Source: Devosia elaeis | Lineage (GTDB): Bacteria; Pseudomonadota; Alphaproteobacteria; Rhizobiales; Devosiaceae | Assembly (NCBI RefSeq): GCF_001650025.1 | Contig: NZ_LVVY01000061.1 | Span: 1 to 62,469 of the forward strand | Direction of reading: 5' to 3' | Length of the DNA: 62,469 nucleotides | Part shown: piece by piece, positions 9,901 to 18,563 of the stretch | Layout: each line of letters starts with the position of its first letter | Position numbering within the stretch: the first letter of the stretch is position 1 | The notes under the pieces: model-generated | What the model was told of the DNA's origin: nothing | Databases searched by the model: none | What the model saw: only the letters and a program-made list of their open reading frames with translations | Translations under genes and position numbers: made by a program

Positions 9901-9914
9901 CTTTGAGTGCCCCC

Positions 9915-10895
9915 ATGCTCCGCTTCTGGCCCGACAATCGCCGCGATTTTTCCAGCCTGTCCGAACGCGAAATCCTGTCCCTGGCCATTGCGGCCGAGGA
10001 GGAGGACGGGCGCATCTATTCCGAATATGCGGCGCGGCTGGGCGATCTCTATCCGGGCAGCGCCGCCCTGTTCGAGGGCATGGCGGCCGAGGAGGACGAG
10101 CATCGCCGGCGCCTGCTCGATCTCTATGTCGCCCGATTCGGCATGCGGCTGGTGCCGATCCGGCGCGAACATGTGCGGGGCTTTCTCACCCGCAAACCGG
10201 TCTGGCTGCAGAAGACGCTGAGCCTGGACCAGGCGCGCCAGCAGGTGTGGGAAATGGAGGAAGGGGCCTATCGCTTCTATCTCAGCGCCGCCGCGCAGGT
10301 GAGCGATGCGGGCATCCGCAAGCTCCTGGGCGACCTGGCCGCCGCCGAAAAGGGCCATGCCAAACGCGCCGACCAGATCGACGAGAAGGTGCTGGGCGTC
10401 GAGGGCCGCGAGCGGGAGACCAGCGAGGCGCATCGGCAATTCGTGCTGACCTATGTGCAGCCGGGCCTGGCCGGGCTGATGGATGGCTCGGTCTCCACCC
10501 TGGCGCCGGTCTTTGCCGCGGCCTTTGCCACCGGCGACACGCACCAGACCTTCCTGGTCGGCCTCGCCGCGGCGGTGGGCGCGGGCATTTCCATGGGCTT
10601 TACCGAGGCGGCTTCCGATGACGGCAAGCTGACCGGGCGCGGTTCGCCCATCAAGCGGGGCCTGGCCGCCGGGATCATGACGGCCATTGGCGGGCTGGGC
10701 CATGCCCTGCCCTATCTCATCGCCGATTTCTGGGTGGCCACGGGCGTCGCCGCCTTCGTGGTGCTGATCGAACTCTGGGCCATCGCCTTCATCCAGCAGC
10801 GCTATATGCAGACCCCGTTCTGGCGGGCGGTGCTGCAGGTGGTGCTGGGCGGCTCGCTGGTCTTTGCCGCCGGCATCCTGATCGGCAATGCCTGA
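9915..10895 (+). CDS. mbfA: MbfA: ferritin-like domain fused to VIT1-type iron exporter
   Basis: The 326-residue protein has two parts. Residues 15-165 form a four-helix ferritin-like domain with di-iron ligands in AAEEEDG, AAEEDEHRRR, WEMEEGAYRFY and AAEKGHAKR. Residues 185-326 form a VIT1/Ccc1-like membrane domain with several helices. MbfA exports iron and protects against iron and peroxide stress in Agrobacterium and Bradyrhizobium, where Irr represses it. Two iron-control boxes lie directly upstream, in agreement. A TTG at 9903 is an alternative start, but it falls inside the inverted repeat, and no strong ribosome site precedes either start. Confidence 0.93.
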   Translation: MLRFWPDNRRDFSSLSEREILSLAIAAEEEDGRIYSEYAARLGDLYPGSAALFEGMAAEEDEHRRRLLDLYVARFGMRLVPIRREHVRGFLTRKPVWLQKTLSLDQARQQVWEMEEGAYRFYLSAAAQVSDAGIRKLLGDLAAAEKGHAKRADQIDEKVLGVEGRERETSEAHRQFVLTYVQPGLAGLMDGSVSTLAPVFAAAFATGDTHQTFLVGLAAAVGAGISMGFTEAASDDGKLTGRGSPIKRGLAAGIMTAIGGLGHALPYLIADFWVATGVAAFVVLIELWAIAFIQQRYMQTPFWRAVLQVVLGGSLVFAAGILIGNA

Positions 10896-10934
10896 CCTCT
10901 GGCCGCGCCGCGCCGTGCCCGCTATAGCGGGAGC

Positions 10935-11738
10935 ATGGATCATCGACGCGATATATCGGCCAGCGACGGCACGCCGCTTTCCTACCGCCTGAGCGGGCCG
11001 GAGGATGGCGAGCCGGTGCTGCTCGGCCATGGGCTGGGGGCCGGGGCGGCGCAATTTGCCGCTGATGCGGCATGGTTTGCCGCGCGTGGCTACCGCGTGC
11101 TGACCCCCGACCTGCGCGGCCATGGCGATTCCGGCATGCCGCCCGCCATCACGGCCGCCGCCTTCGCCCCGGCGCGGCTGCGCGCCGATCTCTATGACAT
11201 GCTCGACCATGCCGGCATGGCCGACGTGCATTGGGTGGGCAATTCGCTGGGCGGCATATTGGGGCTGGGCGCGACAGGCGAGCAGCCCCGGCGCCTCAAG
11301 AGCCTTGCGACCTTCGGCACCGCCCTGGCGCTTGACCTGGGCGTGGCCGGCTGGCCGTTTCTGGCGCTGGACCGCTTTCCGGGGCGGCGGATCGCCGCCT
11401 GGCTCACCGCCCGCAGCACGACACGCAACCGGGCGGCACAGGCGCTGGTCGCCGCCATGCTCGAACGCTATGACGCCCGCGCCGTCGCCCATATCGTCGA
11501 CCATATCCGCCACTATGACCTGCAGAGCCAGGCCGCCGCATGGGCGGGGCCAGGCCTGGTGCTGGTGGGTGGGCGCGACCGGGCGGTCAATGGCAAGCTG
11601 CTGGGCCAGCTGGCGCCGCTGCGCGCCCTGCCCAATTGGTGCATCGCCGACCTGCCGGAAGGCGGCCATTGCGCCAATCTCGATGCGACCGATGCCTGGC
11701 GCGCGGCGCTCACCGCGTTCTGGTCGGCGTCCGGCTAG
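10935..11738 (+). CDS. Alpha/beta hydrolase (PcaD-like fold)
   Basis: The 267-residue protein has the alpha/beta hydrolase signatures: the oxyanion segment LGHGLGA, the DLRGHGDSG turn, the nucleophile elbow GNSLGG (Ser near residue 105), and a C-terminal His in EGGHCANLD. It resembles 3-oxoadipate enol-lactonases, but no beta-ketoadipate genes are nearby, so the substrate is unknown. It begins 39 bp after mbfA, perhaps cotranscribed, and its 3' end overlaps the convergent LysR gene by 4 bp. Confidence 0.85.
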   Translation: MDHRRDISASDGTPLSYRLSGPEDGEPVLLGHGLGAGAAQFAADAAWFAARGYRVLTPDLRGHGDSGMPPAITAAAFAPARLRADLYDMLDHAGMADVHWVGNSLGGILGLGATGEQPRRLKSLATFGTALALDLGVAGWPFLALDRFPGRRIAAWLTARSTTRNRAAQALVAAMLERYDARAVAHIVDHIRHYDLQSQAAAWAGPGLVLVGGRDRAVNGKLLGQLAPLRALPNWCIADLPEGGHCANLDATDAWRAALTAFWSASG

Positions 11739-12652
11739 GCCGGCGCTAGGCGATTGTCGATGATCTCGCCCATCAGCGCGCATTCGTGGGCGATCTCGCG
11801 CACGAAATCGGCCAACATGGGCCGCTCCAGCGCCGCCAGATCGCGCACAACCATGGCGGTGTCGCGGTGCAGGGGCTCGAAATCGACCGGGGCGATCTCC
11901 ACCAGGCGCCCGGCCTTGACGTCCTCGGCAATGGCGGAATTGACGAAGAAGCCCAGGCCCTCGCCCTTGATGGCCAGCCGCCGCGCCGGGCCGGTAGGCA
12001 ATTCCACGCTGGTCTTGGCCAGCCGCACCAGGGCCGCCGCGATTTCCGGATCGGCCTGCCACCAGCGCAGGGCGATGACGCGCGGCACCAGCGCCAGCAC
12101 CTCCTCGATGCCCGGCCGGGCCGGCAATCGGGCCGCCACGTCGGCGGCCACGACCAACGGCACGCGCTCGCGCATGACCACCAGCGGTTCGAGATCGACC
12201 ACCAGGGGATCGATATTGGGCCAGCACAAGATGCCCATTTCCACTTCGCGCTCATGCAGCATGGCGGCGATCTGGGCCTGGCGCCCCTCGCGCACCACCA
12301 CGTCCACCGCCGGATATTTCTCCTGGAAGCGCAGCAGGCTCTCGGTGATCAGGGGCGATACCAGCGTGCGCAGCGAGGCGATGGAAACGCGGCCCCGCTC
12401 CACCCGGCGCAGGGCCTCGCGCCCCTCCTGCGCGCTGCCGATGATGCGGCGGGCATAGGGCAGGAAGGTCATGCCCTGGTCGGTCAGCGTCACCTGGCGA
12501 CCGCGCACGAAGAGCGTCACGCCCAGAAGCTGCTCCAGGGCGCGGATGCGCATGGAGGCGGTGGCCTGGGTGATGTTGAGATAGGCGGCGGCCCGGGTGA
12601 AGGACTGCTCGCGGACGATGCGGTCGAAAGTGCGGAGCTGGTCGAGGTCCAT
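11735..12652 (-). CDS. LysR-family transcriptional regulator
   Basis: The 305-residue protein has an N-terminal helix-turn-helix (FTRAAAYLNITQATASMRIRALEQLLG) in residues 15-55 and a LysR effector domain beyond residue 90. It belongs to the general LysR group; no specific subgroup is recognised. It converges on the alpha/beta hydrolase gene with stops overlapping, and the brnTA pair lies upstream on the same strand, so no divergent target gene is visible. Confidence 0.88.
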   Translation of the reverse strand: MDLDQLRTFDRIVREQSFTRAAAYLNITQATASMRIRALEQLLGVTLFVRGRQVTLTDQGMTFLPYARRIIGSAQEGREALRRVERGRVSIASLRTLVSPLITESLLRFQEKYPAVDVVVREGRQAQIAAMLHEREVEMGILCWPNIDPLVVDLEPLVVMRERVPLVVAADVAARLPARPGIEEVLALVPRVIALRWWQADPEIAAALVRLAKTSVELPTGPARRLAIKGEGLGFFVNSAIAEDVKAGRLVEIAPVDFEPLHRDTAMVVRDLAALERPMLADFVREIAHECALMGEIIDNRLAPA

Positions 12653-12738
12653 AGGAAAGGCTTATGCAGAAGACGCGAATACGCCTCTTATTGCCCGAGC
12701 CATTGACGGAGTCGATGTGTCGTTTGGCGTAGCCGGCC

Positions 12739-13002
12739 CTAGCCCGCCTTTTTCATCGCCCGCACATAGGCCTCGAGAACCGCGTTCATCCGCGTCTGAT
12801 AGCCTTTTCCACCGGCCTTGAAGGCTTCAAGGACCGATCGCTTCACGCGAAGGGTCACCGGCGTGGTCCCGTCGGGATAGACCAGGAGCGCGTTCTTGAA
12901 GAATTCTTCGTCGAGTTCGGGGATATCGCTGAAATCGATGTCCTCGTCCTTCAGCGCCAGCAATTCTTCCTGTGTCAGAGGCCGGCTATAGGGCGGTTTC
13001 AT
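12739..13002 (-). CDS. brnA: BrnA-type antitoxin
   Basis: The 87-residue protein has an acidic N-terminal half (DEDIDFSDIPELDEEFF) and a C-terminal ribbon-helix-helix-like part (TLRVKRSVLEAFKAGGKGYQTRMNAVLEAYVRA), the layout of BrnA antitoxins. In known pairs BrnA binds and neutralises BrnT and represses the operon. Its start lies within the last codons of brnT (17-bp overlap), as is typical of a toxin-first BrnTA operon. Confidence 0.9.
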   Translation of the reverse strand: MKPPYSRPLTQEELLALKDEDIDFSDIPELDEEFFKNALLVYPDGTTPVTLRVKRSVLEAFKAGGKGYQTRMNAVLEAYVRAMKKAG

Positions 13003-13258
13003 AGACGATCCTTTCTCGTCTTGAGGCTCGTCGCGCCGAAATGATGCGCCGGCGGCCGGATCGATCCGTGTGAACCAATGTGACGATCACGGCATTCGCC
13101 ATGGCCCCGATCGAGATTTCGCGCAGCTCGCCATAGCTCATGCGCATGTCGTGCCATGTCACGACGGGACCCTGAAAAATGGCTACAGCGTCGGCAAAGT
13201 CAATGCCGTGCTTTAGCCGATTAGCCTCGTTCTTCGCTTCGTCCCATTCGAAGTCCAT
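12986..13258 (-). CDS. brnT: BrnT-type ribonuclease toxin
   Basis: The 90-residue protein matches BrnT: FEWDEAKNEANRLKHGIDFADA at the N-terminus, then RxxxxG and the C-terminal RRIISARRASRRERIVYE motif that carries the conserved Arg residues. BrnT is a RelE-like RNase toxin. It comes first in the operon and overlaps brnA. The ATG at 13258 lacks a clear ribosome site, and an inverted repeat just upstream is a candidate BrnA operator. Confidence 0.92.
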   Translation of the reverse strand: MDFEWDEAKNEANRLKHGIDFADAVAIFQGPVVTWHDMRMSYGELREISIGAMANAVIVTLVHTDRSGRRRIISARRASRRERIVYETAL

Positions 13259-13263
13259 GGCAA

Positions 13264-13287
13264 TTGTTAATACTTTTGTATGTACAA
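13264..13287. promoter_or_regulatory. Candidate BrnA operator
   Basis: TTGTTAATAC and GTATGTACAA are inverted arms (8 of 10 positions pair) separated by TTTT. The repeat lies 6 bp upstream of the brnT ATG and just past the trhO stop, where the brnTA promoter must be. Known BrnA proteins autorepress at a palindrome in this position. Confidence 0.5.
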
Positions 13288-13288
13288 C

Positions 13289-14329
13289 TCAAGGTGCCTT
13301 GTTAGCCCGCCGCGAGCGTTCGGCCAGGTGCTGCTTGCGGGCGCGGGCCTGGGCGGCCGCTTCGGCGGCGGCGTCGCCGAGATGGGCGTCGCCGCGCCGT
13401 TCGGCCAATTGCATCTGGCGCTGGCGTTCGGCGGCCGCCGCATGCCTGGCACTGTCGCCGGCGCAATGGGGGCAGGAAATGCCGTCATGATAATCGGGAT
13501 GGCGGCGATCGGCCTCGGTCAGCGGATGCCGGCAGGCGCGGCACAAGGTGGCGCTGCCCAGTTCCAGCCCATGCCCCACCGAAACGCGCTCGTCGAAGAC
13601 GAAGCATTCCCCGGTAAAGCGACTTTCTTCGGGCGGGATCACTTCGAGATATTTCAGAATCCCGCCCTTGAGGTGGAAGACCTCCTCAAAACCCTGGCTC
13701 AACAGATAGGACGAGGCCTTTTCGCAGCGGATGCCGCCGGTGCAGAACATGGCGACCTTCTTGTCGCGGGCCGGATCGAGGTTCTTGGCCACGTAATCTT
13801 TGAAGTCGACAAAGCTCTGCGTCTTGGGATCGAGCGCCCGCCGGAAGCTGCCCAGGCCCACTTCGTAATCGTTGCGCGTATCGACCAGCACCACGTCGTT
13901 GCGCGCGATCAGCTCGTTCCAGTCCTCGGGCTCGACATAGGTGCCGGCCTGCCGGTTCGGATCGACCTGCGGCGCACGCAGGGTGACGATTTCGGGTTTG
14001 AGGCGCACCTTCATGCGCAGGAAGGGCGCGGTTTCGGCGAAGGAATATTTGACCTCGGCGCCGGCGAGGCGAAGGCCGAAGGGGCCGGCGGCAAAGAGGT
14101 AGTCGGCCAGCGCGTCGATGGCCTCGGGCGTGCCCGCCACGGTGCCATTGATGCCTTCGGGCGCCAGGATCAGCGTGCCCCTGATGCCCCGGCCGCAGCA
14201 GAATTCGGCCAGCGGCGCCTTGAGCGCCTCGGCATCCGGCAGGGCGGCGAATTTATAGAGCGCCATCACCTTGTATGGGTGCTGGGCATGGGGCAGAGTG
14301 GCACTGGACATGGAGCGGGGCGCGGTCAT
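13289..14329 (-). CDS. trhO: tRNA uridine(34) hydroxylase TrhO (rhodanese-domain YceA)
   Basis: The 346-residue protein has an N-terminal YceA domain (YKVMALYKFAALPD, then GTLILAPEGINGTVAG) and a rhodanese domain at about residues 130-230. The active-site loop is FCTGGIRCEKAS, and a Cys-rich segment (CRACRHPL, CPHC) follows. TrhO uses molecular oxygen to make 5-hydroxyuridine at the wobble position of tRNA. I place the start at 14329; an ATG at 14311 is also possible. The Arg/Ala-rich tail is common in alphaproteobacterial members. Confidence 0.92.
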   Translation of the reverse strand: MTAPRSMSSATLPHAQHPYKVMALYKFAALPDAEALKAPLAEFCCGRGIRGTLILAPEGINGTVAGTPEAIDALADYLFAAGPFGLRLAGAEVKYSFAETAPFLRMKVRLKPEIVTLRAPQVDPNRQAGTYVEPEDWNELIARNDVVLVDTRNDYEVGLGSFRRALDPKTQSFVDFKDYVAKNLDPARDKKVAMFCTGGIRCEKASSYLLSQGFEEVFHLKGGILKYLEVIPPEESRFTGECFVFDERVSVGHGLELGSATLCRACRHPLTEADRRHPDYHDGISCPHCAGDSARHAAAAERQRQMQLAERRGDAHLGDAAAEAAAQARARKQHLAERSRRANKAP

Positions 14330-14400
14330 TTCCCGCCGCTCATACCATCGGTCGCGCCCGGCGTCACGGGCGGCCGCAGCCACAAAATTGGGAGAGAGAG

Positions 14401-15438
14401 ATGACTTACCGGGCGGACAACGCGCGCTATGACAATATGCAATACCGCCGCTCGGGCCGATCGGGCCTCAAGCTGCCGGTGGTGAGCCTGGGCCTGTGGC
14501 AGAATTTCGGGGGCACCCGCGACTATCCGGGCGCCATGGACATATTGGGCTATGCCTTCGACAACGGCATCACCCATTTCGACCTGGCCAATAATTACGG
14601 CCCGCCGGCGGGGTCCTCGGAAGAACTCTTCGGCCGGGTGCTGGCGCGCGATTTCCGCCCCTATCGCGACGAGATGATCATCTCCACCAAGGCCGGTTAC
14701 AATATGTGGCCCGGCCCCTATGGCGAATGGGGGAGCCGCAAATATCTGCTGGCCAGCCTCGACCAGTCGCTCCAGCGCATGGGGCTCGATTATGTCGATA
14801 TCTTCTATTCGCACCGCTACGACCCCGAGACGCCGCTGGAAGAAACCATGGGGGCGCTGGCCCATGCGGTGACATCGGGCAAGGCGCTCTATGTCGGCAT
14901 TTCCTCCTATCCGGAGCAGGAGACGCGGGAAGCCCATCGCATCCTCAAGGAGATGGGCGTGGCGCTGACCATCCACCAGCCCTCCTATTCGATGATCAAC
15001 CGCTGGATCGAAAAGGACAGCACCATCGAGGCCTGCGGGGAATTGGGCATCGGCATGATCGCCTTTTCGCCGCTGGCCCAGGGCGTGCTGTCGGGCAAGT
15101 ACAATTCGGGCAATATGGCCGGCACGCGGGGCGACAATCCCAATGGCACACTGCGCGCCAGCCATATCGAGCCACGCGTGCTCGCCGCCGTGGACAAGGT
15201 GGGCGCGATCGCCCGGGCGCGGGGGCAGACCATGGTGCAGCTGGCGCTGGCCTGGGTGCTGCGCCGCGCGGAAATGACCTCGGCGCTGATCGGGGTGCGC
15301 ACGCTGGAGCAGCTCAAGGACAATCTGGGCGTGCTCAACAATCTGGCGCTGTCGGACGAAGAGGTCGCGGCCATCGATGCGGCGACCAGGGAGGGGCAGA
15401 TGGAGCTCCATCCCCGGCCGCAGGGCTGGCTGCGGTAA
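14401..15438 (+). CDS. yghZ: Aldo-keto reductase, L-glyceraldehyde 3-phosphate reductase type
   Basis: The 345-residue protein has the AKR fold with catalytic tetrad elements: ITHFDLANNYGPP (Asp and Tyr), ISTKAGY (Lys) and DIFYSHRYDP (His). The insert WPGPYGEWGSRKYL is typical of the YghZ (AKR14) group, which detoxifies L-glyceraldehyde 3-phosphate and methylglyoxal. A good GGGAGAGAG ribosome site supports the ATG at 14401 against a longer upstream frame. The gene stands alone between the divergent trhO and a repeat block. Confidence 0.88.
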   Translation: MTYRADNARYDNMQYRRSGRSGLKLPVVSLGLWQNFGGTRDYPGAMDILGYAFDNGITHFDLANNYGPPAGSSEELFGRVLARDFRPYRDEMIISTKAGYNMWPGPYGEWGSRKYLLASLDQSLQRMGLDYVDIFYSHRYDPETPLEETMGALAHAVTSGKALYVGISSYPEQETREAHRILKEMGVALTIHQPSYSMINRWIEKDSTIEACGELGIGMIAFSPLAQGVLSGKYNSGNMAGTRGDNPNGTLRASHIEPRVLAAVDKVGAIARARGQTMVQLALAWVLRRAEMTSALIGVRTLEQLKDNLGVLNNLALSDEEVAAIDAATREGQMELHPRPQGWLR

Positions 15439-15462
15439 TTTCCTCCAGTCACGAGCACGATA

Positions 15463-15561
15463 TAGCACCCTCCCCTTGACGGGGAGGGGTGTTCACACGC
15501 TCGGAAATCGGGCCCTCGCCCTCCCCCACCCATCCTCCCCGTCAAGGGGAAGGTGTCGGCC
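15463..15561. repeat. Family-B palindromic repeat pair
   Basis: Two inverted CCTCCCC-TTGACGGGGAGG-type hairpins flank about 60 bp. The block fills the gap between two convergent genes (15438 and 15583) and may help end their transcripts. Confidence 0.65.
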
Positions 15562-15582
15562 TGTGCGGGGGAGCGATCCTGC

Positions 15583-16473
15583 CTAATCCAGCAGCGAATT
15601 CAGCGCGCCCATGGCGGCCATGGAGCCGGCATAATTGGCGAAGGTGATGGAATGCATGCCGGTGGCCAGGTCGCCGGCAGCGAAGATGCCGGGGCGGGAA
15701 GTGGCCTGCAGCTCCCCGGTTGCCACCATGATGCCGGTGGGCGTTTCCTTGGTCTCGAGGCCCAGTTGCACGTGCAGATCGGCCGAGGGGCGATTGCGGG
15801 GATGGGCATAGAGCGCGGTCAGGGCCAGTTCGCGGCCGTCTTCCAGCACGACGCCGTCGAGAATGCCGCTGTCGTGCCGGATCGCGGCCAGCCGGCCGTT
15901 CTCGATATGCACGCCGCGCTTTTCGAGTTTGCGCCGCTCCTCCTCGATGATCTCCTGGCCATCGAGGATCAGGGTGATGTCGTCGGTCCAATTGGCGTAG
16001 AGCGCGGGCCCATGCAGGGACATGGGCGAGGAATAGAGCAGGCCCCAGGGTTTTCCCGCCACTTCATAGCCATGGCAGAAGGGGCAATGGATCACCGTCT
16101 TGCCCCAGCTTTCGGCGAAGCCGGGAATGGCGGGAAATTCATCGACGATGCCATAGCTGAGGATCAGCCGGCGCGCCTCGATGAGCTCGCCCGCGGCGGT
16201 CCTGACCACGAAGCCATCGGGCTCGCCCTCGACCTGGACGGCCTGGCCGGCGACCAGGTCGACGCTGGGATAGGATCCCACCTGGGCCCGGGCGCGGGCC
16301 AGGATATCGCCGGGCGGCGTGCCGTCCTGGGCGAAGATGTTATGGGCCGCTTCGGCATAGCGATTGCGGTTGAGGCCGGTATCGAGCACGCTCACCTTGC
16401 GCCGGGCGCGGCCCAGTTGCATGGCGGCGGTGAGGCCGGCGAAAGAGCCGCCGATGATGACGATGTCCTGCAT
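15583..16473 (-). CDS. Thioredoxin-reductase-like NAD(P)/FAD oxidoreductase
   Basis: The 296-residue protein has an N-terminal FAD motif (DIVIIGGSFAGLTAAMQLGRA), a CPFCHGYE redox-type Cys pair near residue 130 and a C-terminal ATGDLATGMHSI-like FAD-binding block (FAAGDLATG). This is the layout of the short thioredoxin-reductase-like flavoproteins found singly in many bacteria. Without a partner thioredoxin or peroxiredoxin nearby, the electron acceptor is unknown. A TGTAAC/GTTACA palindrome lies upstream. Confidence 0.85.
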   Translation of the reverse strand: MQDIVIIGGSFAGLTAAMQLGRARRKVSVLDTGLNRNRYAEAAHNIFAQDGTPPGDILARARAQVGSYPSVDLVAGQAVQVEGEPDGFVVRTAAGELIEARRLILSYGIVDEFPAIPGFAESWGKTVIHCPFCHGYEVAGKPWGLLYSSPMSLHGPALYANWTDDITLILDGQEIIEEERRKLEKRGVHIENGRLAAIRHDSGILDGVVLEDGRELALTALYAHPRNRPSADLHVQLGLETKETPTGIMVATGELQATSRPGIFAAGDLATGMHSITFANYAGSMAAMGALNSLLD

Positions 16474-16539
16474 GAAAACTCCTGTCGAAAGCCGGGCCGG
16501 GCGGCGCGCACGGGCGGCCGGATCGGCGCGGGCCCTTCA

Positions 16540-16558
16540 TGTAACTTCTTTTGTTACA
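16540..16558. promoter_or_regulatory. TGTAAC-N7-GTTACA palindrome, putative operator
   Basis: Perfect 6-bp arms are separated by TTCTTTT, about 67 bp upstream of the flavoprotein ATG and 81 bp upstream of the divergent secreted-protein gene. The position fits a shared operator. No regulator gene is adjacent. Confidence 0.45.
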
Positions 16559-16638
16559 CGTTAAGGCTGAAGTCAAGTCTCCGGTTTCGAGGGATAGAGC
16601 ACTGCGCTAGGATCGGTTCCAAACACGGGAGACATTTC

Positions 16639-17244
16639 ATGCGCCGCTTCGCCATCGCCCTCGCCGCCCTCGTGACCTGCTCCGGCACGGCCCTGGCCTA
16701 TGACGCGGCGAGCCAGGACGTGATCGACCGGTTCAAGCCGGGCAAGCTGGTGCCGATCGAGGCGGTCGGGGGCCTGATGCTGGGCGCGGAGCGCTGGTGC
16801 TATGACCAGAGGGGCGAGGAATGCGGCTGGTCGGACATCTATCTCGAGATCGATGGCGACATGGTGCGCTACGAATTGTCCAATCCCTGGAGCGCGGCAA
16901 TCGATATCAGCTTCGTCGCCGAGGGCGTGTTTCGCGACGGCCGCTATATCTGCGATACGGGCTTCGACTGGGTGCCCTCGGTGCGCGCCTATGAGCGTCC
17001 CGACGGCCAGGCCATCGAGGGGCGGGAACTGGACGCGCTGAAACAGGAAATCGCCGCGCACATCGACACCAGCCAGGCCGGCGATTGCTTCGACTATCTC
17101 TATGGCGGCCACGATGAAGAGGCGCAGACCATCACTCTGACGCAGCGCCAATATGTGGACGGCACCCACCAGCCGGCGCGGGATGCCGAGGTGACGCTGC
17201 ATTTCGACAAGGCGAACGCCGACAATCTCGGCTGGTATTGGTGA
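16639..17244 (+). CDS. Exported hypothetical protein
   Basis: The 201-residue product has a clear signal peptide (MRRFAIALAALVTCSGTALA) with cleavage before YDAAS. The mature part is acidic and has five cysteines (WCYDQ, EECGW, YICDTG, DCFDY) that may form disulfides. I do not recognise a family. The ATG at 16639 was chosen for the signal peptide; the open frame continues upstream without one. It is divergent from the flavoprotein gene and may share its operator. Confidence 0.75.
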   Translation: MRRFAIALAALVTCSGTALAYDAASQDVIDRFKPGKLVPIEAVGGLMLGAERWCYDQRGEECGWSDIYLEIDGDMVRYELSNPWSAAIDISFVAEGVFRDGRYICDTGFDWVPSVRAYERPDGQAIEGRELDALKQEIAAHIDTSQAGDCFDYLYGGHDEEAQTITLTQRQYVDGTHQPARDAEVTLHFDKANADNLGWYW

Positions 17245-17299
17245 GAGCGGGGTGCTCCTTCCGCCCCCCTGAATAGGACGACACACGCCCCTCCCCGCC

Positions 17300-17390
17300 A
17301 TCGTCACCACCGGGCGCCTGTCCCGGTGGTCCAATCGATGCCACGGCGAATTCTGGATTGCCGGGACAAGCCCGGCAATGACGAGAGATT
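17300..17390. repeat. Family-C palindromic repeat
   Basis: The element combines CACCACCGGG...CCCGGTGGTCC with ATTGCCGGGACAAGCCCGGCAAT, two nested hairpins. A second, shortened copy lies at 18826-18896. It separates two convergent genes. Confidence 0.7.
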
Positions 17391-17435
17391 GGGGGGGCGA
17401 CGGGAGTTGGGCGAAGCGAGATAAGGGCGAAACCC

Positions 17436-18563
17436 CTAGCCCAGCCGGCCGTCGCGCAGGCTCTCGGCCAGGGGCGCGGGGCGCTCGACCGGGGTTTTGA
17501 TCTCCACGGTGCGGCCCTGGCTTGCGGCATGTTCGAAGGCTTCCATGACCTCGAGCACATGCAAGGCCAGGTCGCCATTGGCGCGATGCGGGCGGTTTTC
17601 GAGAATGGCCAGGGCCATGTCGGCCACGCCCAGCGAGCGGTAATTGCCATCGGCATAGGGCTGGGCGACCGGCACGGGTTGCCATTGCTCCTCGCGGCCG
17701 CGCTTGCGGGTTTCCACCGCCCCGCCGAAGAAATTGGGATCGGGCACGATCAGGCTCTGCTCCGTGCCGTAGATCTCGAGCGGCACATGCTTGTGGCCGG
17801 CCACGTCGAAGCTCATGCCGATCTGCACGATGGCGCCATTGGCAAAGCCCAGCGCGCCGGTGACATGAGTGTCGATCCGCACCGGCATGGTCTGGCCCCT
17901 CTTGGGCTCGGAGGTGATGGTGCGTTCGGTGCGCAGGCGCGAGGACATGGCCGAGACGCTGGCCACCGGCCCCAGCAGATTGACCAGGTCGGTGATGTAA
18001 TAGGGCCCCATGTCGAGCATGGGCCCGCCACCCAGATCGTAATAGAAGGCCGGATCGGGATGCCAGCTTTCGTGGCCGGGGCTGAGCATGAAGGCGGTGC
18101 CGCCCACCAATTGGCCCAGGACGCCGCTATCGACCACGGCGCGGGCCTGCTGATGCGCGCCGCCCAGGAAGGTGTCGGGCGCCGAACCGATGCGGAGGCC
18201 GGCCGCATTGGCGGCATCGAGCAGCTTGCGCCCCTCGGCATAGGTGACCCCGAGCGGCTTTTCGGAATAGACATGCTTGCCGGCGGCGAGACATTTGAGC
18301 CCCACTTCGACATGGGCGCGCGGAATGGTGAGGTTGATCACCAGCGCGATTTCGGGATCGGCGAGAAGCTCGTCGATGCTCATGGCCTTGAGGCCGAATT
18401 CGGCGGCGCGGGCTGCGGCCGCCTCGGGCCGCATATCGGCCAGGCCCTTGATATCGAGCACGGGAAAGCCGGGCATGCCGTCCTTGCCCAGAATGGCCTT
18501 GAGATAGGCCGACGAGATATTGCCGGTGCCGATGAGACCGATCCCGAGCCGCTTGGCAGACAT
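17436..18563 (-). CDS. Gfo/Idh/MocA-family sugar dehydrogenase
   Basis: The 375-residue protein has an N-terminal NAD(P)-binding motif (GIGLIGTGNISSAYL) in residues 6-20 and the family EKPLG signature with the catalytic Lys (YSEKPLGVTYAEG). A C-terminal alpha/beta domain contains DLGGGPMLDMGPYYITDLVNLLG. Such enzymes oxidise sugars or cyclitols; no sugar genes are adjacent, so the substrate is open. The ATG at 18563 follows a GGGAGG ribosome site. Confidence 0.88.
   Translation of the reverse strand: MSAKRLGIGLIGTGNISSAYLKAILGKDGMPGFPVLDIKGLADMRPEAAAARAAEFGLKAMSIDELLADPEIALVINLTIPRAHVEVGLKCLAAGKHVYSEKPLGVTYAEGRKLLDAANAAGLRIGSAPDTFLGGAHQQARAVVDSGVLGQLVGGTAFMLSPGHESWHPDPAFYYDLGGGPMLDMGPYYITDLVNLLGPVASVSAMSSRLRTERTITSEPKRGQTMPVRIDTHVTGALGFANGAIVQIGMSFDVAGHKHVPLEIYGTEQSLIVPDPNFFGGAVETRKRGREEQWQPVPVAQPYADGNYRSLGVADMALAILENRPHRANGDLALHVLEVMEAFEHAASQGRTVEIKTPVERPAPLAESLRDGRLG

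Noticed and set aside
15542..15991. Minus-strand open frame overlapping the flavoprotein gene 3' end
   Set aside because: Arg/Pro-rich frame without motif, out of frame with the real flavoprotein.
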